Source of the DNA: Macrosoma leucophasiata
Lineage: Eukaryota > Arthropoda > Insecta > Lepidoptera > Hedylidae
Length of the DNA stretch: 64,000 nt
Direction of reading: 5' to 3'
NCBI GenBank assembly: GCA_036365455.1
Contig: JAWQUS010000010.1
Span: forward strand, 24,352,501 to 24,416,500
The notes under the pieces are model-generated. The model had not been told where the DNA came from. It ran no database searches and saw only the letters and a program-made list of their open reading frames with translations. The number at the start of each line of letters is the position of its first letter. The stretch's first letter is position 1. The position numbers and the translations under genes were made by a program. Below are positions 31,216-41,900 of this stretch, piece by piece.

Positions 31216-32078
31216 AAAGATAGATAATTTTTGTTTACTCCTAAAACGATTTCAGTTATAAGGCCCAGTACGAAAATTTTATGAGGAGTAAAATCAAGTG
31301 TAACATGTAAGTTAGTAGGCGTTACGCGTGATTCCCCTGCGAACGCTGCGACCGAGCGGACGTGTTTCACTCGGCCGCACACTAGCGATCTCCCTACGCA
31401 CACCGAGTAAACTCTCGTCGTGCGTCGAAGCTGACACACGCTTTTTTTTTACAAAAACGCGCATTTTATAGAAAATAAAACTAAGGAAAAATAAAAATAT
31501 ATTATTTTCCGCTTATGGCTTGGACCACAGCCACAAGGGAACCATCCCGCCACGCGGGTTCCTTTGTGATCTCTACCTACCTTTGATGGATTACGCCACC
31601 TGATTTATTGACGTTACCCCTTTTTATTACGTTATCGGTTGTACTTTTATGACGGGGGATGACAAACAGACGTGTGAAAGAAGTGTGAAGGTTATCTCGA
31701 TATTTTTTGTGATATCATAATTTTCGAAATTAAATTTTGTAGCCGGCCAAATGTTGTATTGCTTTAGCGGTATGAAATAGCATATGACCTGTTTTCAGAC
31801 ATGCCAAAAAGAACAAAAAAATTGTTTTGAAGGACTTCATTCGAACACAAGATTTATAAATTTTTAAATTGAGGACTAAGTATTTTTTTAAATTTAATAA
31901 TCGTTTTTACAAAAAGTTTATAAAATTAATACAAACACGAGCAAAGAACCACAAGAGGCTTATGACAGTGCAAAGTAAGTATATGTAAAAGTTAGAAGTT
32001 ATTACTAATTAGTTATTAAGTTAGTAATAATTTGTTTTTCTACGTAATTTTTTAATGTCACGAAAATTCTCATATAAG
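31216..32078. other. No recognised feature
   Basis: A GC-richer patch at 31320-31440 opens an 81-codon minus frame (31194-31439) with no motif. A small hairpin CCCGC/GCGGG lies near 31550. Confidence 0.3.
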
Positions 32079-32079
32079 A

Positions 32080-32324
32080 CTAGCTGATCCGGCAAGCTTC
32101 GTGTTGCCTCAGAATGAAATAATGTGTCAAAGGTTTGATAGAAACGAACTATTTGTATGGGAAAATGAAATTGTGGTTTTTACTATTTCCCATTAATTTC
32201 TTCATATTTTCTTACCTTCTAAACCTTCCCTGGACTTCCAAAAATAATTCAAAATGAAAATGAGCCATATCGTTCTCGAGTTTTAGCGAGGCTAACGAAC
32301 AGCAATTGATTTTACATATATAGA
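32080..32324 (-). mobile_element. Non-autonomous Helitron with both ends
   Basis: On the minus strand it starts TCTATATATGTAAAATCAAT and ends GCCGGATCAGCTAG. The flanking bases are A on the 5' side (32325) and T on the 3' side (32079), as expected for insertion into AT. The interior includes TCGAGAACGATATGGCTCA and CTGTTCGTTAGCCTCGC. It is 245 bp with no coding frame, and must have moved using a Rep/helicase from elsewhere. Confidence 0.75.
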
Positions 32325-32359
32325 TTTATGTAATAAACCGTCACATTCATGGAAAAACC

Positions 32360-32590
32360 TTGTTTCAGTATAAAACCCATCAATATGTAGAAGGCTCGAT
32401 GAGCCGCACGGCATTATGCACATTAAAACGTACGGGGACCGCATCCAGCGCAATGTATGCAAAGCGAGCGATTTATGTCCGGCGCAACGTATGGGTAATA
32501 CGACGCTTGCATACAAACACGTTGTACCTGTTACACCGATGCGTAATGCGACAGAAAACAATAATATACGTACATTTAGTTACATAGTCC
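32360..32590. repeat. Tandem array unit 1
   Basis: Blocks TCGATGAGCCGCACGGCAT, TATGCAAAGCGAGCGATTTA, ACGACGCTTGCATACAAAC and CCTGTTACACCGATGCG define a ~220-bp unit found four times to 34150. Internal GTATGCAA and TTGCATAC can pair. Confidence 0.7.
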
Positions 32591-32894
32591 TAAAATATTA
32601 AAAAATACGGAAAAGAACTACTACCGTTTTGAGTGGAAAATATCAGTTTGAGTTTTTGACTCAAACTAATTTCATATTAAATATATAAATAATTTCATAT
32701 TTAGCAATCAAATTCTTTTCGAGACTAACGTTAGAAATAAAAATCAGAGCTTGAGAAACTGCTTAAATCTGTCGCTTTTTATTTTCTTACAACCATACTA
32801 GACCCGTGTGCTAAGAAACAACCAAGACCTACAAATTGAGCTTACCTAATTGAAGTTGCGATATTTTATAATAATCAAAGTCGATTGTAAATCT

Positions 32895-33115
32895 CGTACC
32901 AGTACAAAATCTTTCAATATGTAGAAGTACTGATGAGCCGAACGGCATTATGCATATTAAAACGAACGGGGATCGCATATGCAAAGCGAGCTATTTATGT
33001 CCGGTGCAACGTATGGATAATGCGACGCTTGCATACAAACACATAGTACCTGTTACACCGATACGTAATGCGCAACAAAATATACTTTCAGCTACATAAT
33101 CTTAAAATTTTTTAA
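32895..33115. repeat. Tandem array unit 2
   Basis: Same blocks with changes: CTGATGAGCCGAACGGCAT, ATGCAAAGCGAGCTATTTAT, GCGACGCTTGCATACAAAC. Confidence 0.7.
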
Positions 33116-33174
33116 AAATAGACTACACTCAATTTGAGTCATAATCATCAGTTTGATTCAAAATGTACCTAAAT

Positions 33175-33385
33175 CTTGTTCCAATAAAAAATCTACCTAT
33201 CAGTATGTAAAAATGCGGATAAGCCGCATTCAGTACGATTTATGCAAAACAAGCGATTTATGCTCGGCGCAATGTACTTATGGGTAATGCGACTCTTGCA
33301 TACAAACACGTAGTTCCTGTTACACCGATACGTAATATGACACGAAACAAAATATACTTTCAGCTACATAATCATAAGAAAAAAA
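33175..33385. repeat. Tandem array unit 3
   Basis: AAGCCGCATTCAGTACG, GCGATTTATGCTCGGCGCAA, GCGACTCTTGCATACAAAC. Shares ATACTTTCAGCTACATAATC with unit 2. Confidence 0.65.
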
Positions 33386-33422
33386 AACATGACATAATAA
33401 TATGTTATGATATATGATGTAT

Positions 33423-33930
33423 TTAGTCCACGCCGTAGCCTAGTCGGTAGTGACCCTGCCTGCGAAGGGTTTCCGGGTTTCTATCCCGGTAGAGGCAGAT
33501 ATTTATGTTTTTTTTTTTTAATGTAATGGAAGTGCCAAACAATGCATTTCACATTGTTGTTAAGATATGACTGCAGCCTATAGACATCCACACAAAGACC
33601 AAGGTCAAAATACATATGCGTTATCACTCCTGAGGCCTAAGGTGTTATGCCTCTGTGATGAAAATTACAGGGCCGTACATTACCACCTGATCGGAACACG
33701 ATAGTGCTGAACACTACTATTTAGCGGCAAGTATATTATTAGGTAATGCGGTGGTGCCTACGCCCGCGAGCTCCATCACTGGAGCTCTACCACCAGTAAA
33801 AATGTGACAGATAAATATTTGTTCTCGGATCATGTGTGTTTGTGATGTGTTATTTGTGTTGTCCATGCCACCAGCGACACAGGGAATCGAAGTGTGTTAG
33901 TGTTCATTTTATTTATTTTTTAATTCATTT
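33423..33930 (+). mobile_element. Second tRNA-like SINE, split by family 1A
   Basis: The head CGCCGTAGCCTAGTCGGTAG and CCGGGTTTCTATCCCGG (B-box region) occupies 33423-33507. The body resumes at about 33800 (GATAAATATTTGTTCTCGG, CACCAGCGACACAGG). A family 1A copy sits in between. Confidence 0.65.
33508..33797 (-). mobile_element. Family 1A element inside a SINE
   Basis: Full unit from poly-T to CTACCACCAGT. It interrupts the SINE at 33423-33930, so it is the younger of the two. Confidence 0.8.
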
Positions 33931-33944
33931 CATGAGTGCAAACT

Positions 33945-34150
33945 GTTCCAGTACAAAATCTATCAATATATAGAAGTACGGATGAGCCGCACGGTATTAT
34001 GTACATTAAAACATTACGGAGCCGCATTCAGCACCATGTATTCAAAGCTGGTGATTTATGTTCGGTTCGACGTATTGGTAATGCACCGCTTGCATATAAA
34101 CAAGTACTGTAACACCGACGCGTAATGCGATGCAGAACATATTGTTCAGT
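33945..34150. repeat. Tandem array unit 4
   Basis: ACGGATGAGCCGCACGGTAT, GTATTCAAAGCTGGTGATTT, CGCTTGCATATAAACAAG and GACGCGTAATGCGATG. A Helitron-type end follows directly. Confidence 0.65.
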
Positions 34151-34182
34151 ATCTTCACGGACGAAGTCGCAAACACAACTAG
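34151..34182 (+). repeat. Helitron 3' end
   Basis: TCTTCACGGACGAAGTCGC and CTAG followed by T. The hairpin plus CTAG|T closes the tandem array, so the array may be the inside of a larger Helitron. Confidence 0.5.
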
Positions 34183-34289
34183 TGTAATAATATTTATTTA
34201 TATGATTCCTATTATAAGGTATTTTAAATATAAATCATTTAAATAAATATTAGGTTTTACTTATATAGGTTAAACTTACATTAATCTAT

Positions 34290-35060
34290 ATATTTTGTCC
34301 TTGTATGAGGCTAAATTGCACCCTCCACAATCCTGTTCCACATCCCAAAGGTTGACTGTTATTATTATGTCTCTCGTCAGCACGGGGTCCAATTTGAACC
34401 CCGGACCTTTGTCAGGTTTGCGCGGGGACATGGGGGTCCAACACGTAGAGGCCCTTTTGAGAATTTTGATCTACTTTGTAATGGGTTATATCACAACAGC
34501 ATCAATAGTTAATACAGACACAGACAGACCCCGCAGAATATATGGGACTATTGTAATGATAAGTGAATCGCCAAACTTTGGCCTATGATGAACTGAAGGG
34601 ACTAGCTGGCTGGGCCTATGGAGTTAGAACCGGCACTTGCCTATATTCAACTTCTCACATTATCGAATCCTACTTTAGGCAGGTGGTGACTCGCCTCTCC
34701 TTGGTGGGCCCCCCAAACAGCCAACCTGATGGTCGACGGGGGGCAACACTGTTGAGAGAGGCTGGGGGTGTCGAGAGGTGTGGCCCCGGTTTCACCATCA
34801 CGAGCGAGTAATCTCAAGCTCGACCCGCGAGTGTATGGCTCTTGCAGAAATTTAAACAACAGCCTATTATCTAAATTTCTGCAAATGCCATACCTCTAGC
34901 GCCCCACTCTGACCGGCCAATGAAGGCAAGCCTGAGGTGAGAGACCTGATGCTCTGTTCGGCCGTACCTCTGTGTGGCGGACGAGGCGGAGCCCAGTTCT
35001 CTCGGAGGAACTCGAGATGATGGTAGGGGGTGGTGTCGCTACTCACCAACAGCTCGCCAC
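34290..35060. other. GC-rich block with long hairpin
   Basis: Much GC-richer than its surroundings. It contains an interrupted hairpin at 34833-34893: GTATGGC and TGCAGAAATTTA pair with TAAATTTCTGCA and GCCATAC across a 17-nt loop. Small + frames (34295-34588, 34563-34811) show no motif. It may be the untranslated part of an R4/Dong-like LINE, given the coding fragment beyond it, but that is a guess. Confidence 0.4.
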
Positions 35061-35233
35061 AAGTGCTATGCCCACTTATTATTATTTCACTCATTTATTC
35101 ATAATCTCATTATATATTTTTTTACATATACATGTATATAAAGGAAAAAAAAAAAAAAAAAAAACAACGTATATATAAAAAAATACAAAATGGTTACCGC
35201 CGGTAGCGGGAGCAGGGTCCAAGCTGTCGGCGG

Positions 35234-35935
35234 TTAGGGGCTCAGAGAGAGGAACCTCCTCACAATACGTGCCGTGTCGAGAAGAACCGCTTTCTGCACC
35301 AAGCCTTTGATCCAACTTCCTAGCGAGAGCCTCTTAAGGTGGTGGTCGAGGCTCTTCGCCATGAGTCCGTTTACCGTGACGACTATCGGTACAATTACAG
35401 CCGAGTCCACATCCCACATGGCGACAATCTCGTGAGACAAGTCGAGATACTTAATTTGTTTGTCTTTTTCCGCTTTCACGAGATTCTCATCATGAGGGAT
35501 GGTGACATCGACTATAATTGCGCGGCGTTCCAAGCGATCTATCACCACTATATCAGGCTTATTGGCGACAATAGTCCTGTCAGTGATGATAGATCGATCC
35601 CAATACATCGTGACATGGTCATTTTCGAGTACTGGGTCGGGTGCATACCTGTAGTACGGCACCTCCGTGGCTACAAGGTTGTATTTCAGAGCAAGTTGCT
35701 GGTGAATTATCCTGGCTACTTGGTTGTGCCTGTGCAAGTATTCGCCGTTGGCAAGGCTCGAACAGCCGGACACAATATGCCTGAGGGATTCCCCCGGTCG
35801 GTGGCATGCCCGACATATGTCGACCGTGCCATCCTTCAGGATAAACTTCCGGTAGTTATTGGTCATTACCACTTCGTCCATAATTGCACATACAAAACCT
35901 TCGGTTTCCCCAAAGAGGTCCCCGAATCGTAGCCT
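35234..35935 (-). pseudogene. LINE C-terminus with restriction-like endonuclease
   Basis: The 215-residue minus frame carries a CRACHRPGESLRHIVSGC zinc knuckle, then YLHRHNQVARIIHQ, PYYRYAPDPVLEN, YWDRSIITDRTI and KPDIVVIDRLERRAIIVDV. This is the PD...D nuclease motif that nicks the target in R2/R4/Dong-type elements. The C-terminus (KAVLLDTARIVRRFLSL) looks complete. The frame continues upstream of its first Met to RLRFGDLFGETEGF and stops at a (TTA)n run at 35935, the 5' truncation point. The reverse transcriptase is missing. No stop or frameshift interrupts the remaining frame. Confidence 0.7.
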
Positions 35936-35970
35936 TATTATTATTATTATTATTAAAATATGAAGAACCG

Positions 35971-36240
35971 TTTTTTACGTAATGTAAGTGGCAAAGAAGC
36001 ATGCAGTTTAGTTCAGGATTTTAAGTGATGACTACAACCTATAGACATCTACACGAATACCAGAGGTCAAAATGTAGATGTGTTGCCACCCGTGAAACCT
36101 TAGTTGTTATGTCTCTGTGATAGTTATTACGGAGCCACACATTACCATCTGACCGGAACACAATAGAGCTGAACACTACCATTTGGCGGCAGATAGATGC
36201 CTACGGCCTCGAGCTCTTACACTAGAACTCTACCACCAGT
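35971..36240 (-). mobile_element. Family 1B element
   Basis: TTTTTTACGTAATGTAAGTG to CTACCACCAGT, with a deletion near the 5' end (GGTAATGCGGTGG lost). An RTE 3' tail (TCATCATCATC) starts at its edge. Confidence 0.75.
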
Positions 36241-36375
36241 TCATCATCATCATTTTAGCCAAAAGACGTCCACTGCTGAACGAAGGCCTCCTCAAAGATT
36301 GCCACAACGAACGGTCCTGGGCCTCCTTCATCCAGCGATTGGCCTGCCTTCGTTTCGTTTTCCGGAAAACGAAGC
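36241..36375 (-). repeat. RTE 3' end fragment
   Basis: The + strand begins TCATCATCATCATTTTAGCC then GACGTCCACTGCTGAACGAA, and CAACGAACGGTCCTGGGCC: the reverse complement of the RTE 3' end with its (ATG)n tail. Confidence 0.65.
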
Positions 36376-36735
36376 GTACCACGAGTTAAATCTATGAAAT
36401 GAAGGCCATGTAACGGTGTAAGAAAGGTAAATTGAAGGAAAAAGTACAACACAGGTAAAGAGAGTATTGCTTACGTGACGTCATTAGTCAACAAAGGAAA
36501 CTAGTATATCCCTATTTCAAACTGCTCGTTCTTACCGATGTGAACTGATTTGTTAGATTCTAAAGCAAAAAAGGCGGCCAAGTGGTAGTCTGATTATTTT
36601 ATGAAGGGTTTTGTAGTAGCAAGTAATATCTGGCTGAATGTTCATATTATATCCTGCCTGCTACGCAAGACGTTTGCGAAATAGATGGAGTTAGCTGCAC
36701 ATAGTAATTTCTCAAACTGCTGTCAGTCAAATGTC
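36376..36735. other. No recognised feature
   Basis: AT-rich, no frame. Confidence 0.3.
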
Positions 36736-36736
36736 T

Positions 36737-36925
36737 CCCCGGAACTAAACTAGCCACAAAAACTTTATCTGTGTACCAAGTTTATACAGTAACTAATTAG
36801 GACCACTGCTCAGTTTGTCAATGATGCTGTGAGACGCTCGGTTTCACTTTGTGTTGCTAAGTTAGGTTGTAGCACGTGTAACTACATGGTGTTTAAGTGT
36901 GAAGTTTTGAAAAGAATAAAAAAAT
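36737..36925. repeat. Dispersed repeat D, copy 1
   Basis: AACTAATTAGGACCACTGC, GCTGTGAGACGCTCG and GTTTAAGTGTGAAGTTT recur at 44453-44690. Class unknown. Confidence 0.5.
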
Positions 36926-37023
36926 ATTGATTAGAAAGACACAGTTATATCCAGAAATCATCCTTACATTTTAGGGATATAAAAAGTAGACTACAACCCA
37001 TTTTCATACCTACCAAATATACA

Positions 37024-37059
37024 GACAAAATTTCATAATGATCATTATGAGATTTTGTC
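37024..37059. other. 36-bp near-perfect palindrome
   Basis: The centre TCATAATGATCATTATGA is exact and loopless. Outer arms GACAAAAT / ATTTTGTC extend it, with one mismatched pair between. It lies 50 bp left of the BEL insertion, inside what looks like an older repeat. Confidence 0.85.
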
Positions 37060-37109
37060 ATATCAATATGGACCGATCGATCCAACTGTTTCGGAGGAGT
37101 AGATATTGT

Positions 37110-37515
37110 TGTACCGTCATCATATTATTTCAAAGTTGGTATACAATTCTCAAGCTTACACTTAGGTTGGCACTCCTTGGCACTCTTCACGGTCATTGGT
37201 CGATTCTGACAAGACGTCACTGACGTCACCACTCGCCACTACCTGTAGCGAATCGAACTTGCAACGGGAAAAGAGACGCTTGAAATTCGTGATCCCGAAC
37301 GCGCGCGTTTTGTGGCTGGTCCAGGGCCACCCGTGACTCGACACCCCGGCCGGGAGTGAAAACCAAGAAAGAACTCGAAGACCACAGGATCAAGACAACA
37401 TAAATGCCGAAAGCTGGAACCGCAGGTTAGTCAGACGACCTATTAGACCGTTCTCCCTTGTGGGAGTCCCTGTTTGTGAGACGCCAACCGAGTGAAACCG
37501 GGCCCTCACAATACA
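37110..37515 (+). repeat. 5' LTR of BEL/Pao element
   Basis: Starts TGTACCGTCATC and ends CTCACAATACA. It should carry promoter, transcription start and polyadenylation signals. No clear TATA box was picked out. A CAAGACGTCACTGACGTCAC stretch contains two TGACGTCA-like half sites that could bind CREB/ATF-type factors (inference). Confidence 0.9.
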
Positions 37516-37518
37516 TTT

Positions 37519-37536
37519 TGGTGCCGAAACCCGGGA
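37519..37536 (+). other. Primer binding site, tRNA-Phe
   Basis: TGGTGCCGAAACCCGGGA is complementary to the 3' end of animal cytosolic tRNA-Phe (TCCCGGGTTTCGGCACCA), with no mismatch against the sequence I remember. It lies 3 nt after the LTR, where minus-strand synthesis would start. Confidence 0.8.
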
Positions 37537-38915
37537 ATTATCCATTTTTCATTAACTTTCGTAAAACCATACACGTACAATTTTTCTTCCTACCGACTTT
37601 TTTGAACTCCCTAATTTCGGGAAAGTTGGGAGATTCTGCCCTGTACACGTAACAATTATATTCAATTAACGTGTTGATCGATCGTTAACATTGGAAAGAT
37701 ATCCTCATCTTACGCATCCATATATATATATTTTTTTCGATTTCGATTTCTATAAATGAACGATTCTGAATAAATTAATAAATTCGATTTCTATGTAAAA
37801 ATTTTTAGGTCACCAGGAGTAACATACCTACCTAGTGTGATCTAGTAATCCGAAGGTACAACCGTTGCAAATACCAAGTGTTCCGTTCGGCATAATTATT
37901 GTGTGTAGCTACCTAGTTTACAAATCGTTTTCAATATTCAACGTTTAGCGGTTTGGATATAGGTAGGTACGTTTTACGTGAATATACACAAACCCGGTAA
38001 AATCCTATTCGTCTAACTGTTGTTTATAACATCGTATCATACGCGTATTTAAGTTTTTTTTAAGTAAATAATTGTTCTTCGCTCCTAGGTACATACCTAC
38101 GTACAACACAATAATACAATTGCTTGCGCCTTTCACTTATTCGCTTTGGTAAAAACGTATCGTAAAGAGGACCAGCATTCTATTGTTGTTTGTTGACACA
38201 GGTTTGCCTTAATTACGTAGGTACCTAAAATTCGTCGCTTATCTCATAGACCTACACTATGTAAAAGTGGATAGGTATTCAAGTTGCAATTTATCGTTGC
38301 CTAGCGTTGTTTATACATTCTATTTATATCGCAGTATAACATCGCTGGTCCTCGCACTTGTTTATCTGATTCTTTTTAGTGGTGTAGGTAGGTAAGTATG
38401 CAACTATCGTAGTTAGGTCGTTTTTTATCGTAATTTACTTACCTATTATAAATGGCTCGTAACTAATTCGGGCGTCCTATTCATCGAGTGACTTACCATA
38501 AGCGAAATTATTCAACTGCAAACAATAACAATCGTGTTTACGTAACTTAGCTCATTAGGTACTCTAAAGTGATAGGTACCTATCGTGAAGCACCATTATT
38601 ATTATAATAATAGTGCTCGATCGCTCTCGTAAAAACTGGACCGTGCTATACCTACATATCGTTTAATTAGGTATTCTATTGTTTAACTTTTAATTATTCT
38701 CGTATAGTTCCACATCCCCTCGTAATTATAAGAGGACGAGTTCGGTTGGGAACCTGACTCGCGGGATATCGTAACACTAAATCGTTTTAATAGATAAATG
38801 GTTCTTCAATTCTTTTAATTAAATTATTTTTCACGTTTTTTAGCATTGCGCGTGCTAAGCCGTAGCTTGTGTACACTGCTTTGTCGTATTTCGTTTGTAC
38901 TAGTCTCTCACAACG
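37537..38915 (+). other. Long noncoding leader of the BEL/Pao element
   Basis: About 1.38 kb between the primer site and the ATG, AT-rich, with short frames only. This is longer than I expect for the superfamily. Packaging signals would lie here. GGTAGGTA and TACCTAC motifs are frequent. Confidence 0.6.
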
Positions 38916-41900
38916 ATGTACGCAACTCGGCGACGTTCTAAGCACGACACAACATCGAGGCGTGGCTCACATGCTACTTCCGAATTAACTATGCAAGACT
39001 TACCGGTTTTACGGAGGAAGCGTACACTAGCTCTGCGACGTCTTGAAAAAACTTTGGAGGCAGCTGAGCTAGCTCAAGATGATAGATCTCTTCTGAACAC
39101 GTTTCTTTCTCATCATGCTGTCATGCCGCGACTTTGTGAAAGTTTTGAGCAGGCTCATACGGACATTCTTGGCATTATTGATGGCACATCGGAAGAGAAA
39201 GAAGATTTAATACGCGAACAATTTGATGACATTTACATTAAAATTGCTACTATTTATAGGGAACTTATTCCTAGTAACGATGAACAACGTACTGAACGTG
39301 ATCGCTCGAGCGTCTGTAATGTTAAATTACCAAAAATCAAAATTCCAACGTTTTCAGGAGCTATTAAAGAGTGGCCTGAATTCTATGATGTTTTTAATTC
39401 GTTGATCCATAATAACGAAACATTGTCAGACACTGAACGTATGCATTATCTTATATCAAGTTTGTCAGGTGACGCACTTGGTCTTATTCGTACGTACCCA
39501 GTTAAGGGTACTTTCTATAGCGAAGCCTACCAAGCCTTGCTCACTAGGTATCGTGATAAGCGTGAATTGGCTTTTACGTGCTGGAAAGAAATATTAAATA
39601 TTAATTTTAAATCGAGTTCTCCTTCAGAATTCCGTCGTGTACTTGATTTAATTAGTGAAAATTTAAATATTTTGAAAAGTCTTGATTTACCTACGGATCA
39701 GTGGAGCTTTATTCTGTGTTATCACATCTTATCGAAACTCGATTCTAAGACTCGCTGTGCATTTGAACGAAGTCATTCAACTGCCGAACTTCCCGAATTT
39801 AGAGATTTGTATAAATTTCTAAATTTGACATGCGAGGCCCTTGTTCGAGATACACATTTTTTGTCACAAGAGCGTAGTCACTCTACTACCAACCGTGCAC
39901 ACGATAAATCTATACCTAAAATACCACCAAGTAATAAATCGTTTAAATCGAAACCGACTACGGTATTCCTTTCCAGCACTAGCAACACTAAATCTACTGC
40001 TGATAAACCTAAAATTCGAACGATTACGGCATCTGAAGCATCAGTCACAACACCAATTGTCAAGTGCTCCTTCTGTTCAGAAAATCATTCGATCAGTTAT
40101 TGTGAACGGTTCACAAAGCTTTCTGTTGCGGAACGGATTGAATTCGCTAAAACCAACCGTCGGTGTTTCAACTGCTTAAAACCTTCGCACAGTTTAAAGA
40201 ATTGTAGATCATTTTTTAGTTGCCAAAAGTGTCGTCAACGTCATCACACCCTGCTTCATCGAGATGATGATGCTAATTTATCTGCTTCATCAAGTCAAGC
40301 CGATTCGAGCAGTAGTCCAGAGCAACCTGTAAGAGTACTTACGAGCATAGGTGATAATTCTGTGGTGCTGTTATCAACAGCCACTGTGCAACTTCGTGAT
40401 TCCTCAGGCAACTTCCAATCGTTTCGTGCTCTCATAGATTCGGGTAGCCAGGCTCACTTCATCAGTGAACGTGCTGCCACCATCTTAGGTGTCGCCCGCA
40501 CACTTACTTCTCGTCGTGTTCGTGGTTTGGGACAAGCATCTTCGTCTATATCAGGTGCAGTTCGCCTTGAGGTTGGTGCTAACAGCAACAGCCTCTTTTC
40601 TATCGACGCGCTCACGTTGCCTAGCATTTGTGGTAGGATACCTTCAACTCGTATTAATAAATCGTCGTGGCATCATATCAAGGATCTCGCCTTGGCTGAC
40701 CCTAACTTCGACAAGCCTGGTTCTGTAGATCTGCTTCTCGGCGCTGAGGTGTTTACTTCTCTTCTCCTTCCTGGCCGTGTGGATGGAGGTCCAAATCAAC
40801 CCTCAGCTCTGAATTCAGTGTTTGGCTGGCTCTTACTGGGTGGTGCCGGCTGTCAGGACGAAGTTCAATCGTTTTTCAGCCAAGACGATGATCTGCTTCA
40901 TGAGGAAGTCAAGCGCTTCTGGGAGTTGGAATCATTTCCGTCACCTCGACATCTAACCCCTGAGGAAACTCGCTGTGAAGAAATCTTCGCAACTCATCAT
41001 ACCCGTGGTTCAGTTGGCAGATACGTGGTCACTCTGCCTTTCAAGGAAGAAGAGCAGGATCGTTCTTTTCCTGGATCTCGTGACATCGCTTTGCGTTTTT
41101 TTCACTCAATCGAACGAAAACTCAGGAGAAATCCAGAGTTGCATCACCAGTACAACGACTTCATGAAAGACTATCTCGATAGTGGTCACATGAGTCTTGT
41201 CCCTGTAAACAAACTTACAGAGGGAAAGTATTACATCCCTCATCACTGCGTTCTGCGTCCCGAGTCCGCCACAACGAAACTCCGTGTGGTGTTTAACGCT
41301 TCAGCTAAAGATGCTAGGGGCGTATCGTTAAACGACACTCAGCTCGTCGGTCCCAAACTCCAATCAAACATACTGAAATTCGTAAGGGACATATACTCAC
41401 CTGTTCTTCCATGCAGTAGTCTTTTCGCGTGGTCTGATTCTACCGTTGTGCTTGCGTGGCTTCGCTCTCACCCTTCACGTTGGAAGACTTTCGTTGCGAA
41501 TCGCGTAGGGCACATTCTTGATGTCATCCCTGGGGCTCGATGGGGTCACGTGGCCTCTGAGGATAATCCAGCGGATGTAGTCTCCCGTGGACAGCTTCCA
41601 TCAGCTCTTGTCACTAATCGCTTATGGTGGGCGGGTCCGTCGTGGCTCTCTCAACCGCTTTCATCTTGGCCAAGTTCTGATGGTATTCCAGACTCAGACA
41701 TTCTAGCTGCAGAAGAAAAGCCTCCTCGCTCGTTTCTTACTCATGGTGACGTTCCTAGTCCGTTTATAGACACTCTGTTGGATCGCTATTCGTCGATTCG
41801 TAAAATCCAACGCCTTTTGTGTGTATGGATAAAATTCATTGCATTCATTCGTTGTAAACGCACTCGCTGTTCTGATCCCATATCGACTCGGGTAGAACTA

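Noticed and set aside
35339..35932. 197-codon + frame
   Set aside because: Antisense shadow of the LINE endonuclease frame, whose zinc and PD...D motifs identify the minus strand as coding.
37162..37344. 60-codon antisense frame in the LTR as a gene
   Set aside because: Present identically in both LTRs simply because the LTRs are identical; no evidence of coding.
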